Positions 24,910 to 34,430 of a stretch of 34,532 nt of DNA are shown one piece after another. The stretch comes from Cohnella lubricantis (GTDB taxonomy: Bacteria > Bacillota > Bacilli > Paenibacillales > Paenibacillaceae): positions 1-34,532 of the forward strand of contig NZ_JACJVN010000049.1 of NCBI RefSeq assembly GCF_014212015.1. Reading direction: 5' to 3'. The notes under the pieces were generated by a model. That model was given only the letters and a program-made list of their open reading frames with translations. It searched no databases and was not told the origin of the DNA. Each line of letters starts with the position of its first letter. The first letter of the stretch is position 1. The translations under genes were made by a program, and so were the position numbers.

Positions 24910-26209
24910 TTCTGGGTGGAAGACATTTATATTAGAGGAAGTTCTCGAAATATTAATTGATTATAGAGGGAAAACACCTAAGAAAACTGACACCGGTATT
25001 CCTCTAATTACTGCAAAAATAGTTAAAAACGGCGCGATACTTCCTCCAAATGAATTTATTGATGAAAAAGATTATGATTCATGGATGGTCAGAGGTCTAC
25101 CAAAGGTGGGCGATGTGGTGTTGACTACAGAAGCGCCTCTTGGGGAAGTAGCACAATTAAGTAATAGTAATGTCGCATTGGCTCAGAGAATTGTTACTTT
25201 ACGAGGCAAAGCTAATGTGTTAGATAACGGATTCCTTAAATATTATCTAATGTCTAATATAGGTCAATCTAGGCTTAAAGAAAGAGAATCGGGTACAACA
25301 GTAACTGGAATTAAGCAATCAGAGTTAAGGCTAGTTCAAATCAACATGCCTGATTATGAAACTCAAATTGGGATATCTAAGATTCTTCATTCCATCGAAA
25401 ATAAACTAGAACTTAACAATGCCATTAACAATAACCTTGAAGAAATGGCCTTAGCTCTTTTCAAACGCTGGTTTGTTGATTTTGAGTTCCCTAATGAAAA
25501 TGGTGAACCGTATAAGTCCAGTGGCGGGGAGTTTGAGGAAAGTGAAATGGGGTTGATCCCGAATGGGTGGAAACTCGGGTCCATCGGTGACATTGCGACT
25601 CATAGAAAGGATACAATAAAGCCAGAAGATATTCCAAATGGTACAGTTTATGTGGGACTCGAACATGTACCACGAAAGAAGTTAGCTTTAGATAGCTTTG
25701 GTATATCTGACAACCTAGAGAGCAACAAAACATGCTTTAAAAACGGTGATGTACTCTTCGGAAAGTTAAGGCCTTACTTTCATAAGGTGTCCGTTGCCCC
25801 TTTTAGTGGTGTGTGCTCCACAGATATTATTGCATTGAACGCAACTGAAGAAACTTATTATGGATATTTGGTATCACACTTATTTAGCGAACGGCTAGTT
25901 GACTATGTAACTCAGTGTTCCAATGGAACGAAGATGCCTAGAACAAATTGGAACGATATTAGTAGATATAAAATAGTCATACCAACTGCTAAGGTGACAA
26001 GTGATTTTACAGGGATTTTTAAAGGCATTGTTAACAAAATGCAAACCAACTTCTTTGAGAATCAACAACTTACTCAAATCCGTGATACCCTCCTCCCTAA
26101 ACTCATGTCCGGAGAGTTACAAGTGCCTAAAGATAATAAGTTTTCGCTAGACCAGATGTTAGACCGGTCACTGGTAGCCGAAGGCAAAGCTCAATACACC
26201 ACCACTTAA
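24899..26209 (+). CDS. hsdS: Type I restriction-modification specificity subunit HsdS
   Basis: HsdS chooses the bipartite DNA target for HsdM and HsdR. The 436-residue protein has two target-recognition domains (about residues 5-170 and 210-390) separated and closed by conserved helices: [18 protein letters not shown] in the middle and [17 protein letters not shown] at the end. The TTG start at 24899 has GGAGG eight bases upstream; an in-frame ATG at 24842 lies deep in hsdM without a good site. It is more AT-rich than hsdM and hsdR, especially in the recognition domains, as expected where specificity domains are exchanged. Confidence 0.94.
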   Translation: MSSNSGWKTFILEEVLEILIDYRGKTPKKTDTGIPLITAKIVKNGAILPPNEFIDEKDYDSWMVRGLPKVGDVVLTTEAPLGEVAQLSNSNVALAQRIVTLRGKANVLDNGFLKYYLMSNIGQSRLKERESGTTVTGIKQSELRLVQINMPDYETQIGISKILHSIENKLELNNAINNNLEEMALALFKRWFVDFEFPNENGEPYKSSGGEFEESEMGLIPNGWKLGSIGDIATHRKDTIKPEDIPNGTVYVGLEHVPRKKLALDSFGISDNLESNKTCFKNGDVLFGKLRPYFHKVSVAPFSGVCSTDIIALNATEETYYGYLVSHLFSERLVDYVTQCSNGTKMPRTNWNDISRYKIVIPTAKVTSDFTGIFKGIVNKMQTNFFENQQLTQIRDTLLPKLMSGELQVPKDNKFSLDQMLDRSLVAEGKAQYTTT

Positions 26210-26226
26210 ACAAAGGAGGTGCACCC

Positions 26227-29200
26227 ATGGCCCTGTACACCACATCGTACACCGAGAGTGACTTGGAACAAGCTGCTCTCGAATGGTTCGAAGAACTACA
26301 CTACAACAAAGCCTACGGTCCCGAGATTTCACCTGAAGGAGAATATCCGGAAAGACAGTTCTATCACGACGTCATTCTGAAAGAACGCCTACGTGAAGCG
26401 CTTATCCGCATCAACAAGCAGCTGCCGCGTGAAGCCATCGAGGAAGCCATTCGTGTCATCGAAGTGCCTCGTAGCCCGAGCTTGATGATTAACAACAAAG
26501 CGTTCCAGAAAATGATCACGGACGGCATTGATGTTCAATATCGGAATGCCAGTGGTGATTATCCGACCGAAAAAGTATGGTTATTTGACACGCATCCAGA
26601 CCGCGTCGACAATAACGATTTTCTTGTTGTGAATCAGTTTACGGTCATAGAGAACCAAGTTGATAAGCGGCCGGATGTTGTGGTGTTCGTCAACGGCCTT
26701 CCGATTGCGGTTCTGGAGCTGAAGAGCGCCTCCAATGAAGAAGTGGGAATCAGTGATGCCTACAATCAGGTGCAAACTTATAAAAAGGCGATTCCATCCC
26801 TATTCACGTATAACTCCTTCATGGTAATCAGTGATGGTGTCAACGCCAGAGTAGGCACGCTGACGGCTGACGAGGAACGGTTCATGATGTGGCGGACCAT
26901 TAACGGTGAGGATGTGGCCTCCTCCTCCCTGCCACAGCTCGAAGTGTTAATTAAAGGCATGTTCGAGAAAAGACGTCTACTGGACATCATTAAGCATTTT
27001 GTTCTGTTTCAGACGGATGGTGAACGTCTTTTCAAAATACTAGCCGGTTATCATCAGTACCATGCCACTAATAAGGCGATTGCCGCTACGGAAAGAGCGA
27101 CGCTGGAGGATGGCGACCGTAAGATTGGTGTCATTTGGCATACACAGGGATCGGGTAAAAGTCTGTCCATGGTCTTTTACGCCGGCAAACTGGTTCTAAC
27201 GCTCGATAATCCAACGATTGTCGTGGTAACGGATCGTAACGATCTCGATGATCAGTTATATGCTACGTTTAGCAAGTCAAAAGACTTGCTCCGCCAAACT
27301 CCGCAACATGCCGAAGACCGCGCTCATTTAAAACAGCTACTTTCGGTGGAGTCGGGCGGGATTATTTTCACAACGGTTCATAAGTTTACACCCGAAGATG
27401 GCGAATCGGAGTACCCTGTGCTCACAGATCGCCGTAATGTCATTGTCATTGCGGATGAAGCACATCGCAGTCAATATGGCTTTCAAGCTGAGATGGTCAC
27501 TTCCAAGGACGAAGCAAGTATAAAGTACGGCTATGCAAAATATATGCGTGATGCATTACCGAACGCTTCTTACATTGGCTATACCGGTACGCCGGTGGAG
27601 TTGACGGATAAGAACACTCCAGCTGTTTTCGGTGATTACATCGACATCTATGATATGACTAGGGCTGTGGAAGATGGCACGACCGTCAAGATTTACTATG
27701 AGAGCCGTATCGCACGGTTGGAGCTGTCGGACACTGAGCGTCCGGTTATCGACGAGGAGTACGAAGAGATTACCGAGTATCAAGAGTACACTCAACAAGA
27801 GAAGCTGAAGTCCCGATGGGCGCGGCTAGAAGCACTTGCTGGTTCGGAGAGGCGTATCAAGCAGGTCGCTAAAGACATGGTTGAACATTATGAGCAACGT
27901 AAAGGTGCGATGTTCGGCAAAGCGATGATCGTTGTGATGTCGCGGCGCATTGCCATCGATCTCTATAAAGAGATCATTGCCCTTCGCCCTGACTGGCACA
28001 GCGATGACGACAATGAAGGCAAAATCAAAATCGTCATGACTGGAAGTTCAAGCGACCCGGCTGATTGGCAACCTTATATTGGTACGAAGCGTCGCCGGGA
28101 GCATTTGGCCAAACGAATGAAGGATCTGAATGATCCGTTAGAGATCGTCATCGTGCGTGATATGTGGCTGACTGGGTTTGACGTGCCGAGTATGAATACG
28201 ATGTACATTGATAAGCCGATGAAAGGTCATAACCTAATGCAGGCTATTGCTCGTGTCAACAGAGTCTTCCGTGATAAGCCTGGTGGTCTTATCGTCGACT
28301 ACATCGGAATTGCAGATATGTTGAAGTCGGCACTCCAGCAATATACGGAAAATGATCGCAAAACTGCGGGGATTGACACAGACCAAGCCGTTGATTTCAT
28401 GCTGGAGCGAATCCAACTCATCCGGGAACAGTTGCATGGACACGACTTTTCGAAATATGCATCGGAAAAAGCCTCCGAGCGCATGAAAGCAATCGTCGAG
28501 ACGGTGGATTATGTGCTTGGGTTAGGCGATCAAGGCAAACGCAACTTTGTAAACTGGACGACTGAACTTGCGAAGGCCTATGCTCTATGCGCCACGACGG
28601 AAGCAGCGGAATCGGTGAACTTGGAAATTAGCTTCTACAAGGCTGTAAAATCCGGCATTGTCAAAATCATCACCACGGAGAACAAAAAGAAAACGACGAA
28701 TGAACTGGATGCGGAACTGAACCAGCTGATTTCCAAGTCGATCATGTCGGATGAAGTTGTCGATATTCTTGAAGCTGTCGGCCTGCAGAAACCGAATATT
28801 GCGATCTTGTCGAATGAATTCTTGGAGCATGTGCGAGGGTTGAAGCAAAAAAACCTTGCGGTTGAGCTATTGAGAAGGCTCCTTCAAGGAAAGGTTAAAG
28901 CTGTTTCCCGCACGAGCATCGTTCAGTCGAAGAAATTCTCCGAAATGCTTGAGGAAGCTATTCGAAAATACAACAACCGCACCATCGAGACTACACAAGT
29001 CATCGAAGAACTGATCCAGATGGCCAAGGAAATGAACGCTGCCGTTAAACGCGGCGAAGATCTTGGTCTGATCAAGGAAGAAGTCGCCTTCTATGATGCG
29101 TTAGCTTCGAACGAGACAGCGAAGGAACTTATGGGTGATCTGGTTCTCAAGCAGATCGCTCACGAGTTGACCCAGGCTATAAAAAACAATATTAAGGTGG

Positions 29201-29364
29201 ATTGGACTCTGCGTGAGAACGTTCGTGCTCAAATGAGGATTACGGTTAAGAGACTTTTGAAGAAATACGGCTATCCACCGGATCTTGAGAAAATGGCGAT
29301 TGACTTAGTGCTTCAACAAGCGGAGTTAATGGCACAGGCAGAGACAGAAGAATTTAAATACTAA
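26227..29364 (+). CDS. hsdR: Type I restriction enzyme translocase/nuclease HsdR
   Basis: HsdR is the ATP-driven DNA translocase and nuclease that cuts unmodified DNA. The 1045-residue protein has a PD-(D/E)xK nuclease site at D150 and E164-L-K166 (AVLELKSA), Walker A TQGSGKS with K311, and DEAH at 410-413 followed by the SF2 helicase motifs (YIGYTGTP; later [13 protein letters not shown] and [10 protein letters not shown]). AAAGGAGGTG precedes the ATG. It lies 17 bases after hsdS and ends the operon at a strong terminator. No frameshift or missing catalytic residue is visible, so the system is probably active. Confidence 0.96.
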   Translation: MALYTTSYTESDLEQAALEWFEELHYNKAYGPEISPEGEYPERQFYHDVILKERLREALIRINKQLPREAIEEAIRVIEVPRSPSLMINNKAFQKMITDGIDVQYRNASGDYPTEKVWLFDTHPDRVDNNDFLVVNQFTVIENQVDKRPDVVVFVNGLPIAVLELKSASNEEVGISDAYNQVQTYKKAIPSLFTYNSFMVISDGVNARVGTLTADEERFMMWRTINGEDVASSSLPQLEVLIKGMFEKRRLLDIIKHFVLFQTDGERLFKILAGYHQYHATNKAIAATERATLEDGDRKIGVIWHTQGSGKSLSMVFYAGKLVLTLDNPTIVVVTDRNDLDDQLYATFSKSKDLLRQTPQHAEDRAHLKQLLSVESGGIIFTTVHKFTPEDGESEYPVLTDRRNVIVIADEAHRSQYGFQAEMVTSKDEASIKYGYAKYMRDALPNASYIGYTGTPVELTDKNTPAVFGDYIDIYDMTRAVEDGTTVKIYYESRIARLELSDTERPVIDEEYEEITEYQEYTQQEKLKSRWARLEALAGSERRIKQVAKDMVEHYEQRKGAMFGKAMIVVMSRRIAIDLYKEIIALRPDWHSDDDNEGKIKIVMTGSSSDPADWQPYIGTKRRREHLAKRMKDLNDPLEIVIVRDMWLTGFDVPSMNTMYIDKPMKGHNLMQAIARVNRVFRDKPGGLIVDYIGIADMLKSALQQYTENDRKTAGIDTDQAVDFMLERIQLIREQLHGHDFSKYASEKASERMKAIVETVDYVLGLGDQGKRNFVNWTTELAKAYALCATTEAAESVNLEISFYKAVKSGIVKIITTENKKKTTNELDAELNQLISKSIMSDEVVDILEAVGLQKPNIAILSNEFLEHVRGLKQKNLAVELLRRLLQGKVKAVSRTSIVQSKKFSEMLEEAIRKYNNRTIETTQVIEELIQMAKEMNAAVKRGEDLGLIKEEVAFYDALASNETAKELMGDLVLKQIAHELTQAIKNNIKVDWTLRENVRAQMRITVKRLLKKYGYPPDLEKMAIDLVLQQAELMAQAETEEFKY

Positions 29365-29372
29365 CAGACATC

Positions 29373-29415
29373 AGGCGTAGCTAAAAGCAATTCTTTTTTA
29401 GCTATGCCTTTTTAA
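29373..29415 (+). terminator. Intrinsic terminator after hsdR
   Basis: AGGCGTAGCTAAAA pairs with TTTTAGCTATGCCT over 14 bases with one G-U pair, followed by TTTTTAA. It separates the restriction operon from the TIR/cyclase module. The stem is long and A/T-rich at the top. Confidence 0.88.
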
Positions 29416-29439
29416 TTAAAGTTTAGGAGGGACTCGAGG

Positions 29440-29862
29440 ATGCCATTATTAAAAACGTACGACCTGTTCATTAGTCATGCTTGGAAATACAACGAACAAT
29501 ACTACAAAGTAGTTGAAATGTTAGACAATGCCCCTTTATTTAATTATCGAAATTATTCTGTCCCCAAGCACGACCCGTTAGTAAATCCTAATACTGATGT
29601 GGGAAAAAGACAGTTGACAGGTTTGTTGGATAAGCAAGTGAGACCTGTAAACTGTGTGCTTATAATTGCGGGAATGTATGTAGCCCATCGTTACTGGCTT
29701 CAAACTGAGATTGACCTTGCGCAAAAGTATGGCAAGCCTATAGTAGGAATTAAACCTTGGGGGCAAGAAAGAGTGCCACTCGAAGTACAAAATGCAGCGG
29801 ACACAATCGTTGGCTGGAATACAGAATCCATTGTAAAAGCCATTAGAGCTTATTCTATTTAA
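29440..29862 (+). CDS. TIR-like (MTH538/DUF1863-type) domain protein
   Basis: The 140-residue protein is a single TIR-like domain. YDLFISHAWKYNEQYYKVVE is the first strand and box, LLDKQVRPVNCVLIIAGMY the central strand, and WLQTEIDLAQKYGKPIVGI the helix with a candidate catalytic Glu90. This form is common in phage-defence loci, where such domains degrade NAD or make NAD-derived signals; here the activity is inferred. GGAGG lies nine bases before the ATG. It is the first gene of a tight four-gene cluster, and 11 bases separate it from the cyclase gene. No convincing promoter lies between it and the upstream terminator. The gene is visibly AT-rich. Confidence 0.88.
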   Translation: MPLLKTYDLFISHAWKYNEQYYKVVEMLDNAPLFNYRNYSVPKHDPLVNPNTDVGKRQLTGLLDKQVRPVNCVLIIAGMYVAHRYWLQTEIDLAQKYGKPIVGIKPWGQERVPLEVQNAADTIVGWNTESIVKAIRAYSI

Positions 29863-29873
29863 GGAGTGGAATT

Positions 29874-31283
29874 ATGAACGGTTATTTAATTTTCTCTGAT
29901 TTAAAAGGTTTTTCTAAATTAACAGAACCAGAAATCCGCATTTTTTATAAAGAAATTATGCCTCAACTATCAGAAAGATTAAAGCCATTTATCGAAAGAG
30001 CCTCTGTATGGAATACCTGGGGAGATGCGGTTGTTGCCGTATATGAGTCAGGTCACGATGCAGTTGGAATGGCCCTGCTGTATAGAGACTTGTTTAAAGA
30101 ATATAAATATCATGAATTAGGTATAACAAAACTGTATCCAAGAATAGCGGGGCATTACGGTGAATTTGAGTACTTTGATGATCCTTTGTTACAAAGGAGA
30201 AATGTACTTGGGACAAATGTAAACACCACAGCAAGGATTGAACCAATTACCCGGCCCGGGGAAGTTTTTGTTTCGAAACAGTTTAAAGAAGCTATTGAAA
30301 ATTTACCTGAAAAGGTGACAAGAGTAAGTTTTGATGAACTCGGTGAGATTGAGTTAGCGAAAAACTTTGGAGTGAAGGAAATTTATAGATTATACCGAAA
30401 TGATGAACCCAAACAGATAATTGATAGAATCTTGAGAACAGATTTATCATGGGCTCTGCCAGAAGCCCCGAAAATGTCAGAGGATGAAAGCAAAACGATA
30501 AATTTCTATAAAAACGCTCCAAATAAGGAGATATTACAGCAAGCGCTTAAGAGCGAACAAATAGAAGGGAAATCAGGACATTATATTATTGAACTGGCCG
30601 ACATATGTAAGTCTTTTGGTTTTTACGAAGAAGCTATTACATATATTCAAAGGGCTGAACAGTACTTTCTAGACATAAACGAAATTAAAGTTTACCCTTT
30701 TAAGCATCAAAAAAGGCTATTAAAGATCAAAGCAAATTGCCTTACAAGGATAGGCGAATATGAAAGTGCGGCCGACATTGTGTACGGACTGTGGCAATTA
30801 GGTGCAAGAGACTCTGACACCTTATCAATGTTAGCAGCACAGTACAAGAGAAGGGCAATATTTGAAAATGGTCGGTTGCTTAAATACGATGAAATACGTA
30901 AGGAGCTTCTAGAAAGAGCAAGAGATTTATATTTGGAGGCATTTAGATTAAACATTGAAGAATATTATCCTGCCATTAATGTTGCATATCTATACAAATT
31001 AATGGGTGGCATGGAAGCTGGAAAAGGAAATAAATTGGCGGGATATATCCTCCAGTCATGGGGTCACAGAAAAGGTGAAGACTGGTGGATGGATTCTACA
31101 TTAGCAGAGGCTGAATTAATTCAGGATGACCTCGAGCCTGCTTTAGATTTATTTCAAAACGCAGTGAAGAACCATAATCCAACTTCCTTTGAAAGAAGAG
31201 CAACGTCAGAACAAATTCAAATATATGCACATTTCACAAATCAACAAGCAAATGTCGAACCAATCTTGAAAATATTGGAGTGA
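29874..31283 (+). CDS. Class III nucleotidyl cyclase fused to a TPR/DUF4071-like region
   Basis: The 469-residue protein begins with a class III cyclase domain (about 1-175): metal ligands D9 (FSDLKGFS) and D51 (WGDAVVAVY), and the VNTTARIE motif with N117 and R121, so catalysis looks intact. The positions that select a purine in adenylyl cyclases (Lys, Asp) appear to be N47 and N110 by manual alignment. The remainder (about 215-469) is a helical repeat region resembling the DUF4071/MAP3K TRAF-binding TPR family: ARDSDTLSMLAAQYKRRA, RDLYLEAFRLNIEEYYPAIN, TLAEAELIQDDLEPALDLF. It probably makes a cyclic nucleotide on infection. AAGGAGTGG precedes the ATG. Genes for TIR proteins flank it on both sides. 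The substrate, and any Pycsar relation, are untested. Confidence 0.88.
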   Translation: MNGYLIFSDLKGFSKLTEPEIRIFYKEIMPQLSERLKPFIERASVWNTWGDAVVAVYESGHDAVGMALLYRDLFKEYKYHELGITKLYPRIAGHYGEFEYFDDPLLQRRNVLGTNVNTTARIEPITRPGEVFVSKQFKEAIENLPEKVTRVSFDELGEIELAKNFGVKEIYRLYRNDEPKQIIDRILRTDLSWALPEAPKMSEDESKTINFYKNAPNKEILQQALKSEQIEGKSGHYIIELADICKSFGFYEEAITYIQRAEQYFLDINEIKVYPFKHQKRLLKIKANCLTRIGEYESAADIVYGLWQLGARDSDTLSMLAAQYKRRAIFENGRLLKYDEIRKELLERARDLYLEAFRLNIEEYYPAINVAYLYKLMGGMEAGKGNKLAGYILQSWGHRKGEDWWMDSTLAEAELIQDDLEPALDLFQNAVKNHNPTSFERRATSEQIQIYAHFTNQQANVEPILKILE

Positions 31284-31288
31284 AAATT

Positions 31289-31780
31289 TTGACTAGAGTA
31301 TTTATTTCACATAAATCCGAGGATGCCCAAAAAGCATATTGGGTCGGCCAACAATTTCAGAGACAAGGAGTCTCTTACTATTTGGATGTACTGGACGACA
31401 ACTTGTTTGGAAGTGGAGAAATTTTAACTAATCATTTAAGAAATAAGTTAAATGAATGCACTCACCTATTGGCTATTATAACGAACAATACCAAGATTTC
31501 TTGGTGGGTCCCCTTTGAGATCGGGTTAGCCACTGAACGAGAGTACCCTATTTCAAGTTATGTTAGTTACTGGGATAAACAGCGGTTACCGGACTACTTA
31601 TGGAAGTGGCCTGTGTTAGAGTCTGATCAAGATTTAAACAATTACATTATGTTACTTAAGCGAGACAGGACTACATTGCTGAATGAGGAGATTAATAAAT
31701 CTATCTATACAGCCAAGCCCAAAAATTATGCCGAGGCATTTCAAAAGCGCATGAAAATATTGACTGGACAGCTTAGATAA
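31289..31780 (+). CDS. TIR domain protein (TIR_2 type)
   Basis: The 163-residue protein is a compact TIR domain: TRVFISHKSEDAQKAYWVG at the N-terminus, then LNECTHLLAIITNNTKISWW and VPFEIGLATEREYP with candidate catalytic Glu77. A short basic helical tail follows. I chose the TTG at 31289 because GGAG lies eight bases upstream; a GTG at 31280 overlaps the cyclase stop codon but has a poor site. Either way it is translationally coupled to the cyclase. No cyclic-nucleotide-binding domain is attached, unlike the known PycTIR effector. It could be the effector, with another protein sensing the signal, or a signal producer. Confidence 0.85.
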   Translation: MTRVFISHKSEDAQKAYWVGQQFQRQGVSYYLDVLDDNLFGSGEILTNHLRNKLNECTHLLAIITNNTKISWWVPFEIGLATEREYPISSYVSYWDKQRLPDYLWKWPVLESDQDLNNYIMLLKRDRTTLLNEEINKSIYTAKPKNYAEAFQKRMKILTGQLR

Positions 31781-31836
31781 TAGGTAATATGTACGCAAAC
31801 AGGTTAGAAAATTGGATGACGTTAGGGAGGCATTGC

Positions 31837-32421
31837 ATGGGGCATAAATGCTTTATTTCTTTCAAAACGGAAGATCTTGAATACAAAGAGTATATTCAGA
31901 AGAATATGGATATCGATATGATCGATCAATCACTAAACGATGCGATTGACTCTGAAGATGAAGATTATATTCTAAGAAAAATTAGAGAAGATTACCTTTC
32001 GACATCTACAGTTACTATTCATCTAATTGGAAATGTTAGTTCTGAAAAATTAGGTTATGAGGAACAAAAGTTTATAAAAAGGGAGCTGCAGGCTTCGTTG
32101 TACAATGGGAAAGGAAACACTCGTAATGGAATATTAGGTGTCGTCCTCCCTTCCATGTACAAGAGAATTTATTTAGGTTCATATACTTGTTCAACATGTG
32201 GCCAGAGTCACAATGCAATCTCAATTAATGATGATACTACAATTAAAGAGTTCTCGTATAATTACTTTATTCCAAATAGTAAATGTGTTTGGTACGAGGA
32301 AGATAGATACTGTGTATTAGTGAAATGGGATGAGTTTGAGGCGAATCCTGAAAAATTTATTCAAGATGCATTCGATAAAAGAAATAGCCCGATAGCTTCA
32401 AAAATAAAAGTTCGACCATAA
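31837..32421 (+). CDS. ThsB-like TIR domain protein with CxxC insert
   Basis: The 194-residue protein starts with GHKCFISFKTEDLEYKEYI, the pattern of ThsB/DUF1863-type TIR domains, with STSTVTIHLIGN in the core and Glu83 in KRELQASL as candidate catalytic residue. The second half carries CSTCGQSH (C118, C121), a possible metal site not usual in this family, then a WYEEDRYCVLVKWDEF strand pair. The ATG at 31837 has GGGAGG six bases upstream; an ATG at 31789 lacks a site. The gene is 56 bases after the preceding TIR gene in the same direction. ThsB makes the signal for ThsA in Thoeris, but no ThsA gene is nearby. Confidence 0.83.
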   Translation: MGHKCFISFKTEDLEYKEYIQKNMDIDMIDQSLNDAIDSEDEDYILRKIREDYLSTSTVTIHLIGNVSSEKLGYEEQKFIKRELQASLYNGKGNTRNGILGVVLPSMYKRIYLGSYTCSTCGQSHNAISINDDTTIKEFSYNYFIPNSKCVWYEEDRYCVLVKWDEFEANPEKFIQDAFDKRNSPIASKIKVRP

Positions 32422-32644
32422 AAATTTTGAAAAGTTAAGTGTTAACCAGTCCTGTTGCTAGATCATGGGGCATTTGAAAGTCAAGTTATGCTACTTTGGA
32501 TTGTGTAAAGGAGAAAAAGGATATCATATAGGTAATATGGATTTGTTCTGAGTAAGAAATCTTATCTGTTGCAATTCTATATAGAAAGATTGGTTACTGA
32601 GTAATATTAGGTAGGGATGGTAAGTTAGTCGAGGAGGAGAGTTT
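32422..32644 (+). other. Gap between the TIR/cyclase module and the ATPase-PIN pair
   Basis: This 223-base AT-rich stretch holds no convincing reading frame, tRNA or terminator. It must carry the promoter of the ATPase gene if that pair is separate, but no -35/-10 pair with normal spacing stands out. Confidence 0.4.
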
Positions 32645-33910
32645 ATGCTTAAAGAAATAAGGTATGTCGACTGGAAAAGTTTTAAGAGATCGACTTTATA
32701 TATAGACCCCTTAACAATCCTAATTGGAACAAATGCAAGTGGTAAATCCAATGCTTTAGATGGGTTGGTATTTCTTAAGGGACTATCGCAAGGTAAAGAT
32801 CTGCAAAGCGCATTAATGGGTGAATCTACAATTCTCCTAGATTCGAAAATTAATGCTGTTCGAGGGGGAGTAGAGTGGGCTGCAAGAAAGCCGGGGACAG
32901 TATTTTCCTTAGAAACCTTAATCTCAATTAATGAAAATTTTGATTATGAATATAAAATTAAGGTAAGAACAGAACCACATGTAGAGTTAATGTCAGAGTC
33001 ACTAGTATTAGTAGAGTATAAGAAGAGATCTGAGAAGCGGACAGAGTTATTTTCGGCCACTGTTGAACAAGACGACAGTCCAAGTGTACTTGTAACCCTA
33101 TATAATGGGCAGAAAGGAAGACCTAAGAAAAGGAACTTTAGAAGAAATGTATCGATATTAAGCCAAATGCGTAACCAAGAATTAAAGGACGAAGTTATTA
33201 AGGGTATAGAAACTGTAATTTCTACTCAAGAGAATGTATTTATACTTGATCCTGTACCAGCTTTAATGCGGGACTACACCTCGTTATCTAATATATTGGC
33301 TAGTAACGCACATAATATCGCCGGTGTTATTGCCGCCTATCCGGATTCAGAGCAACGAGAACTAGAGAAACAATTATCTGGTTATGTTACTCGCTTGCCT
33401 GAAGGGGATATACGGAGAGTATGGGCAGAATCGGTTGGAAGATTCAAGAATGATGCCATGCTGTATTGCGAGGAAAAGTGGAGTACAGGATCAGAAGAAT
33501 TAATAATGGATGCCAAGGGGATGTCTGATGGAACCCTACGTTTTCTTGGGATTCTCACAGCGTTACTAACCAGGCCCCAAAATACATTGATTGTTATAGA
33601 GGAAATTGATAACGGCTTACATCCATCTAGAGCACAATTGTTATTGAAGATGTTAAAAGAGATTGGTATGGAGCGAAAGATCGATATATTAATGACTACA
33701 CATAATCCTGCCCTAATGGATGCTCTTGGCCCTGAGATGGTTCCATTTGTTATTACGGCACATCGGTCTTCAGAAACTGGTGAAAGCAAACTTACACTGC
33801 TAGAGGATATAGAAAATTTACCAAAGTTACTAGCAGTCGGACCTATTGGGAAGATAGTCACCAGTGGGAGACTCGAAGAAGTCCTCTCGAAAGACAAGGA
33901 GGGGAACTAG
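32645..33910 (+). CDS. AAA_21/OLD-like ABC-type ATPase
   Basis: The 421-residue protein has an SMC/RecF-like ATPase fold: an N-terminal strand and Walker A G28-T-N-A-S-G-K34-S, then a long helical and strand insert, an ABC-signature-like MSDGTLRFLGIL, Walker B IVIEEIDNGLHP (E319-E320), and the H-loop MTTHNPALMDAL. Such ATPases act in defence as sensors that hold or release a toxic partner (as in OLD, PARIS or AbiL families). The partner here is the PIN-domain protein directly downstream. GAGGAGGAG precedes the ATG. No separate nuclease or TOPRIM domain is attached, which supports a two-gene system. The specific family is not recognised. Confidence 0.88.
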   Translation: MLKEIRYVDWKSFKRSTLYIDPLTILIGTNASGKSNALDGLVFLKGLSQGKDLQSALMGESTILLDSKINAVRGGVEWAARKPGTVFSLETLISINENFDYEYKIKVRTEPHVELMSESLVLVEYKKRSEKRTELFSATVEQDDSPSVLVTLYNGQKGRPKKRNFRRNVSILSQMRNQELKDEVIKGIETVISTQENVFILDPVPALMRDYTSLSNILASNAHNIAGVIAAYPDSEQRELEKQLSGYVTRLPEGDIRRVWAESVGRFKNDAMLYCEEKWSTGSEELIMDAKGMSDGTLRFLGILTALLTRPQNTLIVIEEIDNGLHPSRAQLLLKMLKEIGMERKIDILMTTHNPALMDALGPEMVPFVITAHRSSETGESKLTLLEDIENLPKLLAVGPIGKIVTSGRLEEVLSKDKEGN

Positions 33911-33911
33911 G

Positions 33912-34430
33912 TTGTCAGTCAAGAAAATACTGATTATTGATACCTCGATATTATGCTGTTGGATTAATGTTCCCGGAAAAGAGGACTGTGGAAGCGAAAA
34001 TGACAGGTGGGACTCTGAAAGAGCAAGTAAGAAAATAAATGATGAGGTTCAAAGAGGAGCAACGTTGGTATTGCCTCTTGCGACAATTATTGAAACGGGT
34101 AACCATATTGCACAATCAACGGGTGACAGATATGCTACTGCCCTGAGATTAATTGATATTATTAAAAAAGCAATTCAGAATGAGACTCCCTGGGCTGCCT
34201 TCTCTGATCAGTCGGTTCTATGGGATGAAGGTGAGGTAAGCCGGTTAACGGAAGAGTGGCCAACTCTTGCTGCACAAGGAATTTCTATAGGTGATGCAAC
34301 TATTAAAAGTGTGGCAGATTATTATGCGAAGATACAAAGTTATCAAGTAGAGATATTAACTGGCGACGCGGGTTTGAAATCATATGAACCTATTCAGCTG
34401 ATGCCACCACCAAGAAGGAGGAAAGGGTAG
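33912..34430 (+). CDS. PIN-domain nuclease partner of the ATPase
   Basis: The 172-residue protein carries the four acidic positions of PIN nucleases: D10 (LIIDTSIL), E61 (ATIIETGNH), D128 (ISIGDATI) and D152 (ILTGDAGL). PIN proteins are metal-dependent RNases or flap nucleases and often toxins. I chose the TTG at 33912 because AAGGAGGGG lies seven bases upstream, overlapping the end of the ATPase gene; an in-frame ATG at 33864 would add 16 basic residues inside that gene. One base separates the two genes, so they are translated together. No antitoxin gene is visible; the ATPase probably controls it. Confidence 0.85.
   Translation: MSVKKILIIDTSILCCWINVPGKEDCGSENDRWDSERASKKINDEVQRGATLVLPLATIIETGNHIAQSTGDRYATALRLIDIIKKAIQNETPWAAFSDQSVLWDEGEVSRLTEEWPTLAAQGISIGDATIKSVADYYAKIQSYQVEILTGDAGLKSYEPIQLMPPPRRRKG

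Noticed and set aside
29440..32421. Calling the module a standard Pycsar system
   Set aside because: A cyclase and TIR proteins are present, but none of the TIR proteins carries a cyclic-nucleotide-binding domain, and the cyclase has a TPR extension.
29440..32421. Calling the module Thoeris
   Set aside because: ThsB-like proteins are present but no ThsA-type gene (SIR2 or membrane domain with SLOG or Macro) lies in the window.
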